The notes: generated from the sequence alone by a model not told the origin. Positions 50,458 to 59,712 are shown, counted from the stretch's first letter. The stretch: 64,000 bases of DNA from Paenibacillus sp. SY21-1 (GCF_005222705.1 NZ_STGF01000014.1:115576-179575); one strand, 5' to 3'. Program-made: numbers and translations.

Positions 50458-52806
50458 ATGCGAAAAGCGCTGAGAATGGCAAGGCTGAAGCGGGGTAAAG
50501 GAAGAACAGGAAACAAGGGGAGATTCTACAAAAAAAGTTTAATTATGCTGCTGCTCGTCGCCAGCATCCCCGGGCTCATAACGGGAGCGCTCGTATACAG
50601 CATGGCGGGAGGCAGGCTGGAAAAGGAATTGCTTCATTCGCATAACAGCCAGATCGAGCAGCGGGCCAAAAATATGGACGCCCAGCTGACTAATCTGGAG
50701 CTGCTGCTGTCGCATTGGGCGTTCGACAGCAAGTTCGACTATGGTCTGGGAGCAAAGGATTTCAAACAGGATTTCTCGATCGCCCATGATATTACGAAGA
50801 CGCTGGTCGTTATGCAGGGCTCCAACACGATGAACAAGGTCGTCGGACTTTATCTGCAAGGAGGCCCATCCGCCGTGCTGTTCGAGCCGGAGTACGGAAC
50901 GCTTGGCACTGACGCAGAGGAAGCCGTTTACGACGAGCTGCTCCAGACGAAGCAGGTTACGTTCTGGACCGAGGCTGCTTTTGATCCGAAGCGGCCGCAG
51001 GCGAAGGACTTGACGCTCGTGCATCATGTGCCTGGAGGCAGCCTGCGCCCGTTCGGCATGCTGTTCATCCGACTGGACAACGAGCGTGTCGTTGACATGC
51101 TGCGTACGATGACACCCTATGAGGGCGGAAGCACCTTTTTTCTGCAGCAGAACGGCGCGATGATCGCATCGACTACCGGCAATGACAGGGAGTCATCGTT
51201 TACGGCCGCGTTGCGCGAGCAGATTGCGGCAAAGGATACACAGGGCGGTTCTTTTTTCTTTGAATACGGCGGAATGACGTATACCGTTACTTACGGCACG
51301 TTTTCGCGAATTGCGGACAACTGGACCTATGTGACCGCTTCGCCGATTTCGAGCATTACGGCTCCGGTCGTATTTATTTCCAAAATTATTTTTGGCGTCA
51401 GCCTGAGCGCGCTGCTGCTTGCCGCGTTGCTTGCCTGGCTCGCCTCGCAGCGCATCTATTCGCCTGTCGGCCGTCTGATGGCGGTGCTGATGGAGGACAG
51501 GCCGTATATGCAGGAGAAAGAGGACGAGTTTACGCTTATCGAACGCCAGTGGCATCATTTAAGCAGGGAAAGCCTCGAGCTGCACGCCAAGCTGTCCGAG
51601 CAGCTGCCTTATGTGAATGAAAGCTTTCTTCATCAATTGCTGCAGGGACATCTGTATGCGTATTCCGAGGAGGAGCTGCTGTCGCGGATGGAACGCTACA
51701 AATGGCGTCTGCAGGGGCACGAATTCGTCGTGCTCTACGTTCAGCTGACGGGCATGGCCAGCCTTGCCGGCAAATTTAAATACGGGGACGAGGGGCTGGT
51801 TACGTTTGCCGCGGTCAACATGCTTGAGGAATTTGCAGCGAAGCATTTCAAGCAGAGCAAGGCGATTAATTTCCACGATTTGTCGGCCGGCTTGTTAATC
51901 GCGTTCCCGTCAGATAGCGACTGCAAAGCGGAGCTGGAAGCTTTTCGGGAAGAATTGACGAATGCCGTGAATCGGCTGCTTAATATGCGGCTGACGATCG
52001 CGGCCAGCGAGCGTACGAATCAAATTACCCAAATCCCGCTTGCTTTCGAGCAGGTCAAGCATGCCGCCAGCCAGCGTGATTTCGGCAGCGACAATCAATG
52101 GATTGATATCGATGACGAGCGCCAGACCGCAGCGCCAGGCGAGGAGGAGCCGCCATATCCGTTCGCTTTGGAGCGCGAGCTGGTGCAGGCGCTGCGTGCC
52201 GGGCAAGAGACCGGCGCCTATGAGCTGCTCCATTCCTTTCTGGAAGCCTTATCCTATAAAGGAGCGAAGGAGGCGCATGTCCAGCAAGGCATGCTTCAGC
52301 TGCTGGGCAGTGTGCAGCATGCCATGCTCGTATCCGGCATTAAGCCGACGAGACTATTCAAATGCGTCAATATGTACGAGCAATTGTCGCAAATCCGCGA
52401 GCCTGCGCTTATCGTAGCCTGGTTTCGGGAACGCGTCTGCGAGCCTTTTTTGCGGGAGCTTGGAGAGCGTTCGGGCGCGGGGGCGAAGCGGCTGATCGAG
52501 CAGGCGATGATTTTCCTCCAGCAGCATTACATGAAGGATATATCGCTGGATCACTGCGCCGACCATATCGGCACCAATCCGTTTTATTTAAGCAAAACAT
52601 TCAAGCAAGTGACCGGTAAAAATTTTATCGACTATTTGACCGAGCTGCGGATGGACAAAGCCAAGGAACTGCTGCGCGAATCGACACTCAAAATTAACGA
52701 TGTCGCCGAGCAGGTGGGCTATCAGCACAGCTATTTCAACCGGATATTCAAAAAGCTTGAGGGCATGACGCCGAGCAGGTACCGGGAGCTGAGCAATAGC
52801 GAGTAA
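50458..52806 (+). CDS. Membrane-bound AraC-family one-component regulator
   Basis: The 782-residue protein combines a short basic start, TM1 (about 28-50), an extracellular sensor region of about 250 residues, TM2 (about 304-330), a long cytoplasmic linker and a C-terminal AraC double helix-turn-helix (about 682-782, with NPFYLSKTFKQVTGK and YQHSYFNRIFKKLEG). It senses an outside ligand and binds DNA in one chain, replacing the kinase-regulator pair of locus 1. The ribosome site GGTGA is weak and close. It lies between lplBCA2 and the lyase genes, its likely targets. Confidence 0.92.
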   Translation: MRKALRMARLKRGKGRTGNKGRFYKKSLIMLLLVASIPGLITGALVYSMAGGRLEKELLHSHNSQIEQRAKNMDAQLTNLELLLSHWAFDSKFDYGLGAKDFKQDFSIAHDITKTLVVMQGSNTMNKVVGLYLQGGPSAVLFEPEYGTLGTDAEEAVYDELLQTKQVTFWTEAAFDPKRPQAKDLTLVHHVPGGSLRPFGMLFIRLDNERVVDMLRTMTPYEGGSTFFLQQNGAMIASTTGNDRESSFTAALREQIAAKDTQGGSFFFEYGGMTYTVTYGTFSRIADNWTYVTASPISSITAPVVFISKIIFGVSLSALLLAALLAWLASQRIYSPVGRLMAVLMEDRPYMQEKEDEFTLIERQWHHLSRESLELHAKLSEQLPYVNESFLHQLLQGHLYAYSEEELLSRMERYKWRLQGHEFVVLYVQLTGMASLAGKFKYGDEGLVTFAAVNMLEEFAAKHFKQSKAINFHDLSAGLLIAFPSDSDCKAELEAFREELTNAVNRLLNMRLTIAASERTNQITQIPLAFEQVKHAASQRDFGSDNQWIDIDDERQTAAPGEEEPPYPFALERELVQALRAGQETGAYELLHSFLEALSYKGAKEAHVQQGMLQLLGSVQHAMLVSGIKPTRLFKCVNMYEQLSQIREPALIVAWFRERVCEPFLRELGERSGAGAKRLIEQAMIFLQQHYMKDISLDHCADHIGTNPFYLSKTFKQVTGKNFIDYLTELRMDKAKELLRESTLKINDVAEQVGYQHSYFNRIFKKLEGMTPSRYRELSNSE

Positions 52807-52847
52807 GTTCGCCGCATTCGGTTCAAAGCGAACAGGAGGCTAGGCCT

Positions 52848-55442
52848 TTGGGTACGGAAACGGAACCAACCGTTAGGCTGCACTGGATGAACCGCCCAGC
52901 CGCAGAAGCGGCCGGATTGACATGGGGCATACCGTGGAGGGAAGGGGAGCTGCAGCGCGATGAGCAGCTAAAGCTCTTCCATGCGGAGAGTGGACGCCAA
53001 TTGCCGCTGCAAAGCTGGCCGACGGCATTCTGGCCGGACGGCAGCGTGAAGTGGTCGGCGCACGCAGCGGTTGCCGAGGGGGACGCTGCCGGCTATACGG
53101 TAACGAAAGGAAGCCCGTCGGCCGGCAGCTCGAGCGTGGCAGTAGAAGAAACGGATACGGAAATCAGAATCGATACCGGCGTCATGCAATGCGTATTCGG
53201 CAAGCGGGGACGCGATCCGCTTATTAGCCTGTCAAGGGACGGGGCTGTGCAATGCAGCGGAGGCAGACTGATTTCCCTAAAGGAAACGCGAAGCGGCGAA
53301 AATGGGGCAAGCATGGTAAAAGAAGAGCCATTCTCATGCCGAATTCTTCATGCCGTTGTCGAGCAGAGCGGGCCTGTAAGAGCAGTCGTAAAAATAGACG
53401 GCATCCATTTGCAGGAGAAGGGAACCCGGGAATGGCTGCCCTTCTCCATGCGCATATATGTCTATGCCGGGCAGCATACGCTGCGAATGGTGCATTCGTT
53501 TCATTATGACGGCGATCCTCGCCAGGATTTTATAAAGGGGCTGGGCTTTCGCTTCTCCATTCCGATGAATGGTCCGCTACATAACCGCCATGTCCGGTTG
53601 GCCGGCGATTGCGGCATGTTCAGTGAATCGCCCAAAACGCTGCACACCAGGCGTACGAAGGGGAAATACCGGGAGCTGTTTGAACGGCAGACGCTTGGCG
53701 AAGCTGTAACGTTCGACGATTCTGAGGAGGATCGGTATTTTGCAAGCCTGCTGGAGGATTCGGCGGTGTGGGCAGATTTTAAGCTTGTCCAGCGCTCATC
53801 CGAGCATTACGTGATTTGGAAGCGAACACAGGAGGATTGCTGCTGGCTGAAATCGGCCGAAGGCCGGCGCTCCGGCGGGCTCGCCTACATAGGAGGAGAG
53901 GGCGGCGGACTTGCGGCGGGACTGCGGCATTTGTGGGAAAAATATCCGGCAGGGCTGTCCATCTCGGATACGGCAAGCGAAACGGCACAGCTGACGGTTT
54001 GGTTCTGGTCGCCGGACGGAGAGGCGATGGATTTGCGGCATTACGACACGAATACGCATGTGGAATCGTCCTATGAGGGGGCTGTGGAGCTGCGGGCTAC
54101 GCCTTACGGAATTGCGAACACAAGCGAGCTTACCCTATGGTGCATGTCAAGAACTCCGACACAGGAGCAGCTGTCTAACATGCGGCAGGAGCTGGCTGCA
54201 CCGCCTATGCTTGCCTGTAGACCTGACTATTACCATCAGGCGAGGGCGTTTGGCTTGTGGAGCTTGCCGGACCGCAGCACACCTGCGAAGGCGCGTCTGG
54301 AAAGCCGCCTCGATGGCATAATAGCGTTCTATCTGGCCGAGGTGGAGCAGCGCAAGTGGTACGGCTTTTGGGATTACGGCGATTTTATGCATAGCTACGA
54401 CCCTGTCCGGCATGTATGGAATTACGATCTCGGCGGCTGCGCATGGCAGAACACTGAGCTGGCTCCGAATATGTGGCTGTGGATCATGTATTTGCGTACC
54501 GGAAGAGCGGATATTTTCCGGCTTGCCGAAGCGATGACCAGGCATACAAGCGAGGTGGATGTTTATCATTTTGGCGAATACGCGGGGCTGGGCTCAAGGC
54601 ACAACGTCGTGCATTGGGGCTGCGGCTGCAAGGAAGCGCGGATTGCAATGGCAGGACTGCATCGCTATTACTATTATTTGACGGCAGACGAGAGGGTCGG
54701 CGATTTAATGGATGAAGTGAAGGATGCAGACTTCACTACCGTCAACCTTGACCCGATGCGCGCTTATTTTCCAAAAGACGAGCATCCGACACATATTCGT
54801 ATCGGACCGGATTGGGCGGCGTTCAGCTCCAATTGGATGACCCGATGGGAGCGATTCGAGGATACGGCTTACCGCGACAAAATATGGAAAGGAATCGAAA
54901 GCGTCAAACGGGCCAATTTTGGCTTGATTTCAGGCCCGACTTATGGATACGATCCGACCACCAGCGAACTGACACCGCTCGGAGACGACAATTGGGGTCG
55001 TCATTTGGCGATTTGTATGGGCGCTCCGCAAGTATGGTTTGAGCTCGCCGGGATGCTTAAGGACCGGGAATGGGAACGTTTGATGGCGGAGTTTGGCTTG
55101 TTCTATTTGCTGCCGCAGGAAGAAAAAATCAGAAGGACAGGCGGAGCGATCAGCTCAGGCCGCTTTGATCATCCGGTGCTCAGCATAGCCATGGTTGCTT
55201 ACGGAGCTTTCTATGCGCAGGACGAGACAACGGCGAAAGAAGCCTGGAAGGTGCTGCTGCAAAATCCGTTTGCCCGTATCGATTTGCAGCGCGATTCGAT
55301 AGCCGTAATGGAGACCGGTGGACGCCGCGAAATCGAGTGGATCAATACAAATGAAGCCGCACAGTGGTCTTTGAACACCATCATCAGCCTGGAGCTAATC
55401 GACAAGTGGCTGCCGGAGACCGTATTGGAGGCGGTGAAATGA
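52848..55442 (+). CDS. YetA-like protein (PcRGLX family, exo-rhamnogalacturonan lyase type)
   Basis: The 864-residue protein is close in length to YetA of Bacillus, which lies in the rhamnogalacturonan locus beside lplABCD. It shows an N-terminal beta-rich part (LTWGIPWREGEL, QSWPTAFWPDGSVKWS), a central beta-sandwich, and a C-terminal alpha/alpha toroid (YGFWDYGDFMHSYD, NTELAPNMWLW, HWGCGCKEARIAM). That order matches the PcRGLX/YetA family, which includes a fungal exo-rhamnogalacturonan lyase. TTG at 52848 has AGGAGG eight nt upstream. No signal peptide is visible. Catalytic residues were not assigned; lyase activity is inferred from the family. Confidence 0.82.
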   Translation: MGTETEPTVRLHWMNRPAAEAAGLTWGIPWREGELQRDEQLKLFHAESGRQLPLQSWPTAFWPDGSVKWSAHAAVAEGDAAGYTVTKGSPSAGSSSVAVEETDTEIRIDTGVMQCVFGKRGRDPLISLSRDGAVQCSGGRLISLKETRSGENGASMVKEEPFSCRILHAVVEQSGPVRAVVKIDGIHLQEKGTREWLPFSMRIYVYAGQHTLRMVHSFHYDGDPRQDFIKGLGFRFSIPMNGPLHNRHVRLAGDCGMFSESPKTLHTRRTKGKYRELFERQTLGEAVTFDDSEEDRYFASLLEDSAVWADFKLVQRSSEHYVIWKRTQEDCCWLKSAEGRRSGGLAYIGGEGGGLAAGLRHLWEKYPAGLSISDTASETAQLTVWFWSPDGEAMDLRHYDTNTHVESSYEGAVELRATPYGIANTSELTLWCMSRTPTQEQLSNMRQELAAPPMLACRPDYYHQARAFGLWSLPDRSTPAKARLESRLDGIIAFYLAEVEQRKWYGFWDYGDFMHSYDPVRHVWNYDLGGCAWQNTELAPNMWLWIMYLRTGRADIFRLAEAMTRHTSEVDVYHFGEYAGLGSRHNVVHWGCGCKEARIAMAGLHRYYYYLTADERVGDLMDEVKDADFTTVNLDPMRAYFPKDEHPTHIRIGPDWAAFSSNWMTRWERFEDTAYRDKIWKGIESVKRANFGLISGPTYGYDPTTSELTPLGDDNWGRHLAICMGAPQVWFELAGMLKDREWERLMAEFGLFYLLPQEEKIRRTGGAISSGRFDHPVLSIAMVAYGAFYAQDETTAKEAWKVLLQNPFARIDLQRDSIAVMETGGRREIEWINTNEAAQWSLNTIISLELIDKWLPETVLEAVK

Positions 55443-56146
55443 TGCCGTTTGCCGGGCAGCTGATTTACCATAACCCGCTTGCAAGCCCCAAGGACTTGGA
55501 AGGCTTCCGGCTGGAGGGAGAAGCGGCGCTTTCGTTTCCGCTCGCGAGACTTCGTTTGGAGAGCACCAGACCTTCGGATGAAGGCCAAAAGGCCAATTTC
55601 GTGCTTTGGTGCCCGGTACCGTTTCCTGCGGATATTGCCGTCACCTGGGAGTTCAAGCCGATACGGGAGCCGGGGCTTGCCATCCTGTTCCTGGCCGCGA
55701 TAGGCGCCCGGGGGCTGGATTTGTTCGACGAGCGGCTCGCTGCAAGAACGGGAGAATACGAGCAGTATCATCATGGGGATTTGTCTGCGCTGCATCTTTC
55801 CTATTTCAGAAGACGCTGGCCGGAGGAAAGGGCCTTTCATACGTGCAATTTGCGCAAAAGCTACGGCTTTCATCTGGTTGCGCAAGCCGCCGATCCGCTG
55901 CCGCCCGTCGCCGATTGCTCCGATTTCTACCGTATGAAGCTCGTCAAACGGGGCGGCAAAATTGATTTTTTCATTAATGAGCTCTCGGTTCTCGCCTGGC
56001 AGGATGATGGGAAAAGCTATGGCCCCTTGCTCGGAGGGGGCCGGATCGGCTTTCGTCAAATGGCGCCGCTAATTGCCGAATATGCCAATTTAAAGGTATT
56101 TTCGCTGCAGCGCACAGATGAAACAAATGAGCGATCAAAGGAGTGA
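55439..56146 (+). CDS. YesU-like DUF1961 protein
   Basis: The 235-residue protein looks like a concanavalin-type beta-sandwich, with NFVLWCPVPFPADIAVTWEFKP, a YEQYHHGDLSALHLSYFRR segment and IDFFINELSVLAWQDDG. This pattern fits DUF1961, the family of YesU from the Bacillus rhamnogalacturonan locus. Its reaction is unknown. The ATG overlaps the YetA-like stop (ATGA), and GGAGG lies seven nt upstream. No signal peptide. Confidence 0.75.
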   Translation: MMPFAGQLIYHNPLASPKDLEGFRLEGEAALSFPLARLRLESTRPSDEGQKANFVLWCPVPFPADIAVTWEFKPIREPGLAILFLAAIGARGLDLFDERLAARTGEYEQYHHGDLSALHLSYFRRRWPEERAFHTCNLRKSYGFHLVAQAADPLPPVADCSDFYRMKLVKRGGKIDFFINELSVLAWQDDGKSYGPLLGGGRIGFRQMAPLIAEYANLKVFSLQRTDETNERSKE

Positions 56147-56154
56147 AGCTGCCA

Positions 56155-56964
56155 ATGGCAGGCATTATGTTAGCATTTCCGGGCGGAAGGCATAAGGCGC
56201 TTACGCTTAGCTATGACGATGGCACATTAGCCGACCGGAGACTGGTAGAGCTGCTTAATCGATACGGACTAAAGGGAACTTTCCATTTAAATAGCGGGCT
56301 GTTCGGGATACCCGGCCGCTTGGCGGCGGAGGAGGCGGCAAGCTTGTACACTGGCCACGAGGTTTCCGCCCATACGTTCACCCATCCGACCATTGCAAGG
56401 TGCCCAAGGGAGCAAATGGTGCACGAGATCATCGAGGACCGGAAAGGGCTTGAACGTTTGACGGGCTACCCGGTCAGGGGCATGTCCTACCCGAACGGCT
56501 CGTATAACGGCGATTTGAAAAAGATGCTGCCGGCGCTTGGCATCGAATACGCGCGCGTTGTTGAGTCGACCGGCAGCTTCGCCTTGCCGCAAGACTGGCT
56601 GGAATGGAAGCCGACTTGCCATCATAATGATCGACTGCTGGAGCGCGCAGAACAATTTCTGGCGCTGCATAAGACGCAATATTTATATTTAATGTACGTA
56701 TGGGGACATAGCTATGAGTTTGACCATGACGGCAATTGGGATCTGATGGAGCAGTTCTGCACGCTTGCCGGAGGGCGCGAATCCGTATGGTATGCGACGA
56801 ACATGGAAATTGTCGATTATATCACGGCGTACGGTCGTCTGCAATTTTCCGCAGATTTAAGCTTTGTCCGCAATCCTTCCGCATGCAGCGTGTGGCTGAG
56901 CGTTGACGGCCGGCACGTGGAGGTAGCGGGCGGAAGTCATATCAGACTGACTCAGGAGGAGTAA
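56155..56964 (+). CDS. NodB/CE4-type polysaccharide deacetylase, probably cytoplasmic
   Basis: The 269-residue protein has CE4 motif 1 as LSYDDG (D21 base, D22 metal), motif 2 as HTFTH (H73, H77) and motif 3 as MSYPNGSY. A later MYVWGHSYEFD segment may supply the general-acid histidine. CE4 enzymes remove N- or O-acetyl groups from polysaccharides, usually outside the cell, but no signal peptide is present here. ATG at 56155 follows AAAGGAG by 11 nt; the GTG at 56143 has no site of its own. Its position suggests de-acetylation of imported oligosaccharides. Confidence 0.85.
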   Translation: MAGIMLAFPGGRHKALTLSYDDGTLADRRLVELLNRYGLKGTFHLNSGLFGIPGRLAAEEAASLYTGHEVSAHTFTHPTIARCPREQMVHEIIEDRKGLERLTGYPVRGMSYPNGSYNGDLKKMLPALGIEYARVVESTGSFALPQDWLEWKPTCHHNDRLLERAEQFLALHKTQYLYLMYVWGHSYEFDHDGNWDLMEQFCTLAGGRESVWYATNMEIVDYITAYGRLQFSADLSFVRNPSACSVWLSVDGRHVEVAGGSHIRLTQEE

Positions 56965-56966
56965 AC

Positions 56967-58232
56967 ATGAACATAACGACAGTTGATGCCATTTCCTTAA
57001 CGAATATCGATATCAGTGCGGCGGGTCCGCGCTGCAAAATGCTGATCGGCGATTTAAACGGCGACGGTCTGATGGAGCTGCTGCTCGTACAGGCCGACAA
57101 TCGGCAGGATGTCCGTTATATTCCCCATCAGGTGCAGTGCTTGACGGCTTTTGCGCTAAACGGACAAATGCTGTGGCAGGCCGGCAAGCCCGATCCCGGG
57201 GCGGGCAGCCAAGGGTCCGATTATCCTGCGCAAATCTATGATTGGGACGGAGACGGGCAGCTGGAGGTTCTTGCCGTGATGGGAGACCGCTTTATAGCGC
57301 TTGACGGACGGACAGGGGAGGAGAAACGAAGCTATCCGCTTCCGGGTCCTCACGCCCACGATTGCATAATCATTGCCAACCTGAGCGGCAAGGAACGCGC
57401 AAGCGATATTCTGCTGAAGGACCGCTATCATAAATTGTGGGCGTTGGACGCAGAATTTAATCTGCTTTGGACGCATGAAGGCAACCCCGGGCATTATCCA
57501 TGGGTATACGATTTGGATGGCGATGGCAGAGACGAGGTCATGGCCGGCTACGACCTGCTGGATGCCGACGGCAACGTTCGCTGGAGCTGCAAGGAGCTGG
57601 ACGATCATGCCGATTGCATTTGGGTAGGCGATGTCAACGGTGACGGCTTGCCGGAGCTGGTCATCGGCGGCAGCGTAACCGTCATGTACAGCCGGGAGGG
57701 AAAAGAGCTGTGGCGGTATGAAGGCTCGGTCGAATCTCAGCATATTGCGCTAGGCAGGTTCAGAAGCGATACGCCGGGCCTCCAGGTCGCCGGACTTGAC
57801 CGGCTTGTGCGGGAGGATGACGGGCGCGGGCTGAAAGGGAAGGATGCGTTGTTCCTCCTGGATGCAGCCGGCAAGGAGCTGTGGAAAGAGGACAGACAGA
57901 CGGAAGGCTGGCTGACGATAATTGAAACGCTCCGAAACTGGAAGCCGGGCGCTGCCGATTATATTTTGGCGTACCGCCGGGGCGGCGGCGTTGCTCCGGG
58001 CCTATACGACGGCTATATGAATCAGGTCGTACGTTTTCCGGCGGAAGGCTATGCGGCCCATGCCGATTTAATCGGTTCGGGGACGGAGCAGGTCATTGTT
58101 TACTCGGATACTTATGCCACCGTATTTGGCAGCGAGCAGATCAGCCTGGAAGCGAAAGAGCCTGGCGTGAAGCCGCTGGAGCAGCCTAAGCGGCTCTACA
58201 GCTCAACGCTGTATCCGGGCGGCGAAAGATAG
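56967..58232 (+). CDS. Beta-propeller protein with FG-GAP-type calcium loops
   Basis: The 421-residue protein contains four DxDxDG calcium-loop repeats: DLNGDG (D29), DWDGDG (D92), DLDGDG (D182) and DVNGDG (D222), plus a degenerate repeat near 138. Between them are outer-strand segments such as MLWQAG, LLWTHEG and ELWRYEG, suggesting a propeller of seven or eight blades. Rhamnogalacturonan lyases YesW/YesX (PL11) are also calcium-loop propellers but about 600 residues long and secreted. This one is shorter and lacks a signal peptide. It is the last gene of the locus 2 enzyme cluster, two nt after the deacetylase. Function is not known. Confidence 0.75.
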   Translation: MNITTVDAISLTNIDISAAGPRCKMLIGDLNGDGLMELLLVQADNRQDVRYIPHQVQCLTAFALNGQMLWQAGKPDPGAGSQGSDYPAQIYDWDGDGQLEVLAVMGDRFIALDGRTGEEKRSYPLPGPHAHDCIIIANLSGKERASDILLKDRYHKLWALDAEFNLLWTHEGNPGHYPWVYDLDGDGRDEVMAGYDLLDADGNVRWSCKELDDHADCIWVGDVNGDGLPELVIGGSVTVMYSREGKELWRYEGSVESQHIALGRFRSDTPGLQVAGLDRLVREDDGRGLKGKDALFLLDAAGKELWKEDRQTEGWLTIIETLRNWKPGAADYILAYRRGGGVAPGLYDGYMNQVVRFPAEGYAAHADLIGSGTEQVIVYSDTYATVFGSEQISLEAKEPGVKPLEQPKRLYSSTLYPGGER

Positions 58233-58359
58233 GGCCCAACTTGCCTGCCGCCAAACGGACACGCCTGACGCTACGCCCAAAAAAAAGCAGTCACCGCAAC
58301 AGGATACTGAAGGCAGAGCTCTCCCTATGCGACACATCTAAAAATTCCTCTTCATTAAT

Positions 58360-58396
58360 GACTCCGTCCAGGCCGATTGTCGGTCGAGACGGGGTC
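58360..58396 (+). terminator. Hairpin terminator at the end of glycan locus 2
   Basis: GACTCCGTC and GACGGGGTC pair over 9 bp with one wobble around an inner GGCCGA/TCGGTC stem; a pyrimidine tract follows. It sits between convergent genes and may act in both directions. Confidence 0.6.
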
Positions 58397-58437
58397 TTCC
58401 TTCTTCCTGCATCTTCGCCGCTCTATCCTCGGACATC

Positions 58438-59592
58438 TCACGAGCGTTTTTTGCTTGTCTTATAGGCCGTAATCTTGTTTTTTCCTGTCGATTTGGACCT
58501 GTACATCGCCTCATCGGCTTGCTTGATCAGCTCTTCGAGATCACGGCTTTCCTTCGTTGTGCTGTAGCCGATGCTTACCGTGACGGGCGTTTCCTGCGCA
58601 ACCCGCATGCGAATTGATTCCGCAATATGCTCCGCTTTGATTTTCCCCGTACGTACGCAGGCGAGCAGCTCTTCTCCGCCGTAACGACCGGCGCACCCGG
58701 CGCCGCCCGTTTCTTCCCTTATAATGTCCGCTGTCTGGCGCAGCACGATATCTGCCTGCTGGTGGCCGTGCGTATCGTTTAGCCGTTTAAAATTGTCGAT
58801 ATCGCAGAACAGCAAGGCAGCCGACTTGCTGTCCTTGAGCAGTTGACCCGCTTTGGCCGAGAAATGCCGGCGGGTGTAAAGACCCGTCAAGGCGTCCGTA
58901 ATCGAGGATTGATAGGAGAGCAGCAGCCGCCCGATTACCCATTCGAATAAAATCCAGAACAGCAGCCCGCAGTAGGCGACGGGCAGCAGCAGCCGCAAAG
59001 CGGTAAGCCATACAGCCCCTCCCTTAAAAACATAGATGTCTGCCAGGCCCGTCAGCGAAGAGGCCAATAAGAGGAGCAGACTTGCCGTAAATGCATTTCC
59101 GATATCGACGCTTCTCATGCCAACCAGCAGGACGAGAATGACGATCAGCTCGCACAAATCAAGCAGCGGAGCGGAGTAGCGTTCGCCTGCGCCGAGCGCC
59201 CCGGCCAATTGACGGGAAAGCGCAAGCTGCGTGAAAGCCGACACGAGCGTTATCGCTCCAAGCGCGGCAAACGGCGCAACTTTTACCTGAATGAGCCGTC
59301 CGGTATGTAATTTCATAAAAACAAAGCTTATAATAATAAAAGAAAGAATATGCAGCGCGCTATACGCCAAACGCAGCTCGCCGTTGAAGCCGGAGAAGGC
59401 TGCCAGCGCGGCAAGGCTATGGGCTGTCAGCATCAGCAAGATGGCGGCGATCAGCACGCGATAAAGCAGCTTGTTCCGATAATGCTTATGGAGCCGCAGC
59501 GACATCAGAAGCATAAGTATAAGGATAACGATTGCCGCTGTCGCAGAAAGAAGCTGTCCGCCGGAGGCGTCCAGCCCATGTATAGTTGTCAT
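58438..59592 (-). CDS. Membrane diguanylate cyclase (GGDEF domain)
   Basis: The 384-residue protein has about seven or eight N-terminal hydrophobic helices (residues 15-215) and a C-terminal GGDEF domain starting DALTGLYTRRHF. The active-site loop is GGEEL, a catalytically competent variant, so c-di-GMP synthesis is expected. The product-inhibition RxxD motif just upstream is absent. It is divergent from the glycosyltransferase gene; a LexA-type palindrome lies between them. Confidence 0.9.
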   Translation of the reverse strand: MTTIHGLDASGGQLLSATAAIVILILMLLMSLRLHKHYRNKLLYRVLIAAILLMLTAHSLAALAAFSGFNGELRLAYSALHILSFIIISFVFMKLHTGRLIQVKVAPFAALGAITLVSAFTQLALSRQLAGALGAGERYSAPLLDLCELIVILVLLVGMRSVDIGNAFTASLLLLLASSLTGLADIYVFKGGAVWLTALRLLLPVAYCGLLFWILFEWVIGRLLLSYQSSITDALTGLYTRRHFSAKAGQLLKDSKSAALLFCDIDNFKRLNDTHGHQQADIVLRQTADIIREETGGAGCAGRYGGEELLACVRTGKIKAEHIAESIRMRVAQETPVTVSIGYSTTKESRDLEELIKQADEAMYRSKSTGKNKITAYKTSKKRS

Positions 59593-59634
59593 CGTTAGTC
59601 ACCGTTTTGTCATATAGATTTCTTCAGCTTTACT

Positions 59635-59646
59635 GAACATATGTTC
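59635..59646. promoter_or_regulatory. LexA/DinR-type box
   Basis: GAACATATGTTC is a perfect 12-bp palindrome matching the Firmicute LexA core GAACN4GTTC. It lies 43 nt before the GGDEF start and 67 nt before the glycosyltransferase start, where it could repress either promoter. The sbcD/sbcC-like genes downstream fit an SOS-regulated unit. Confidence 0.65.
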
Positions 59647-59712
59647 TACTATATCATGTTTAAGGACGCACTCATAGATCAAGAGAAAGATTTAGCGGAA
59701 GGAATGGGACAA

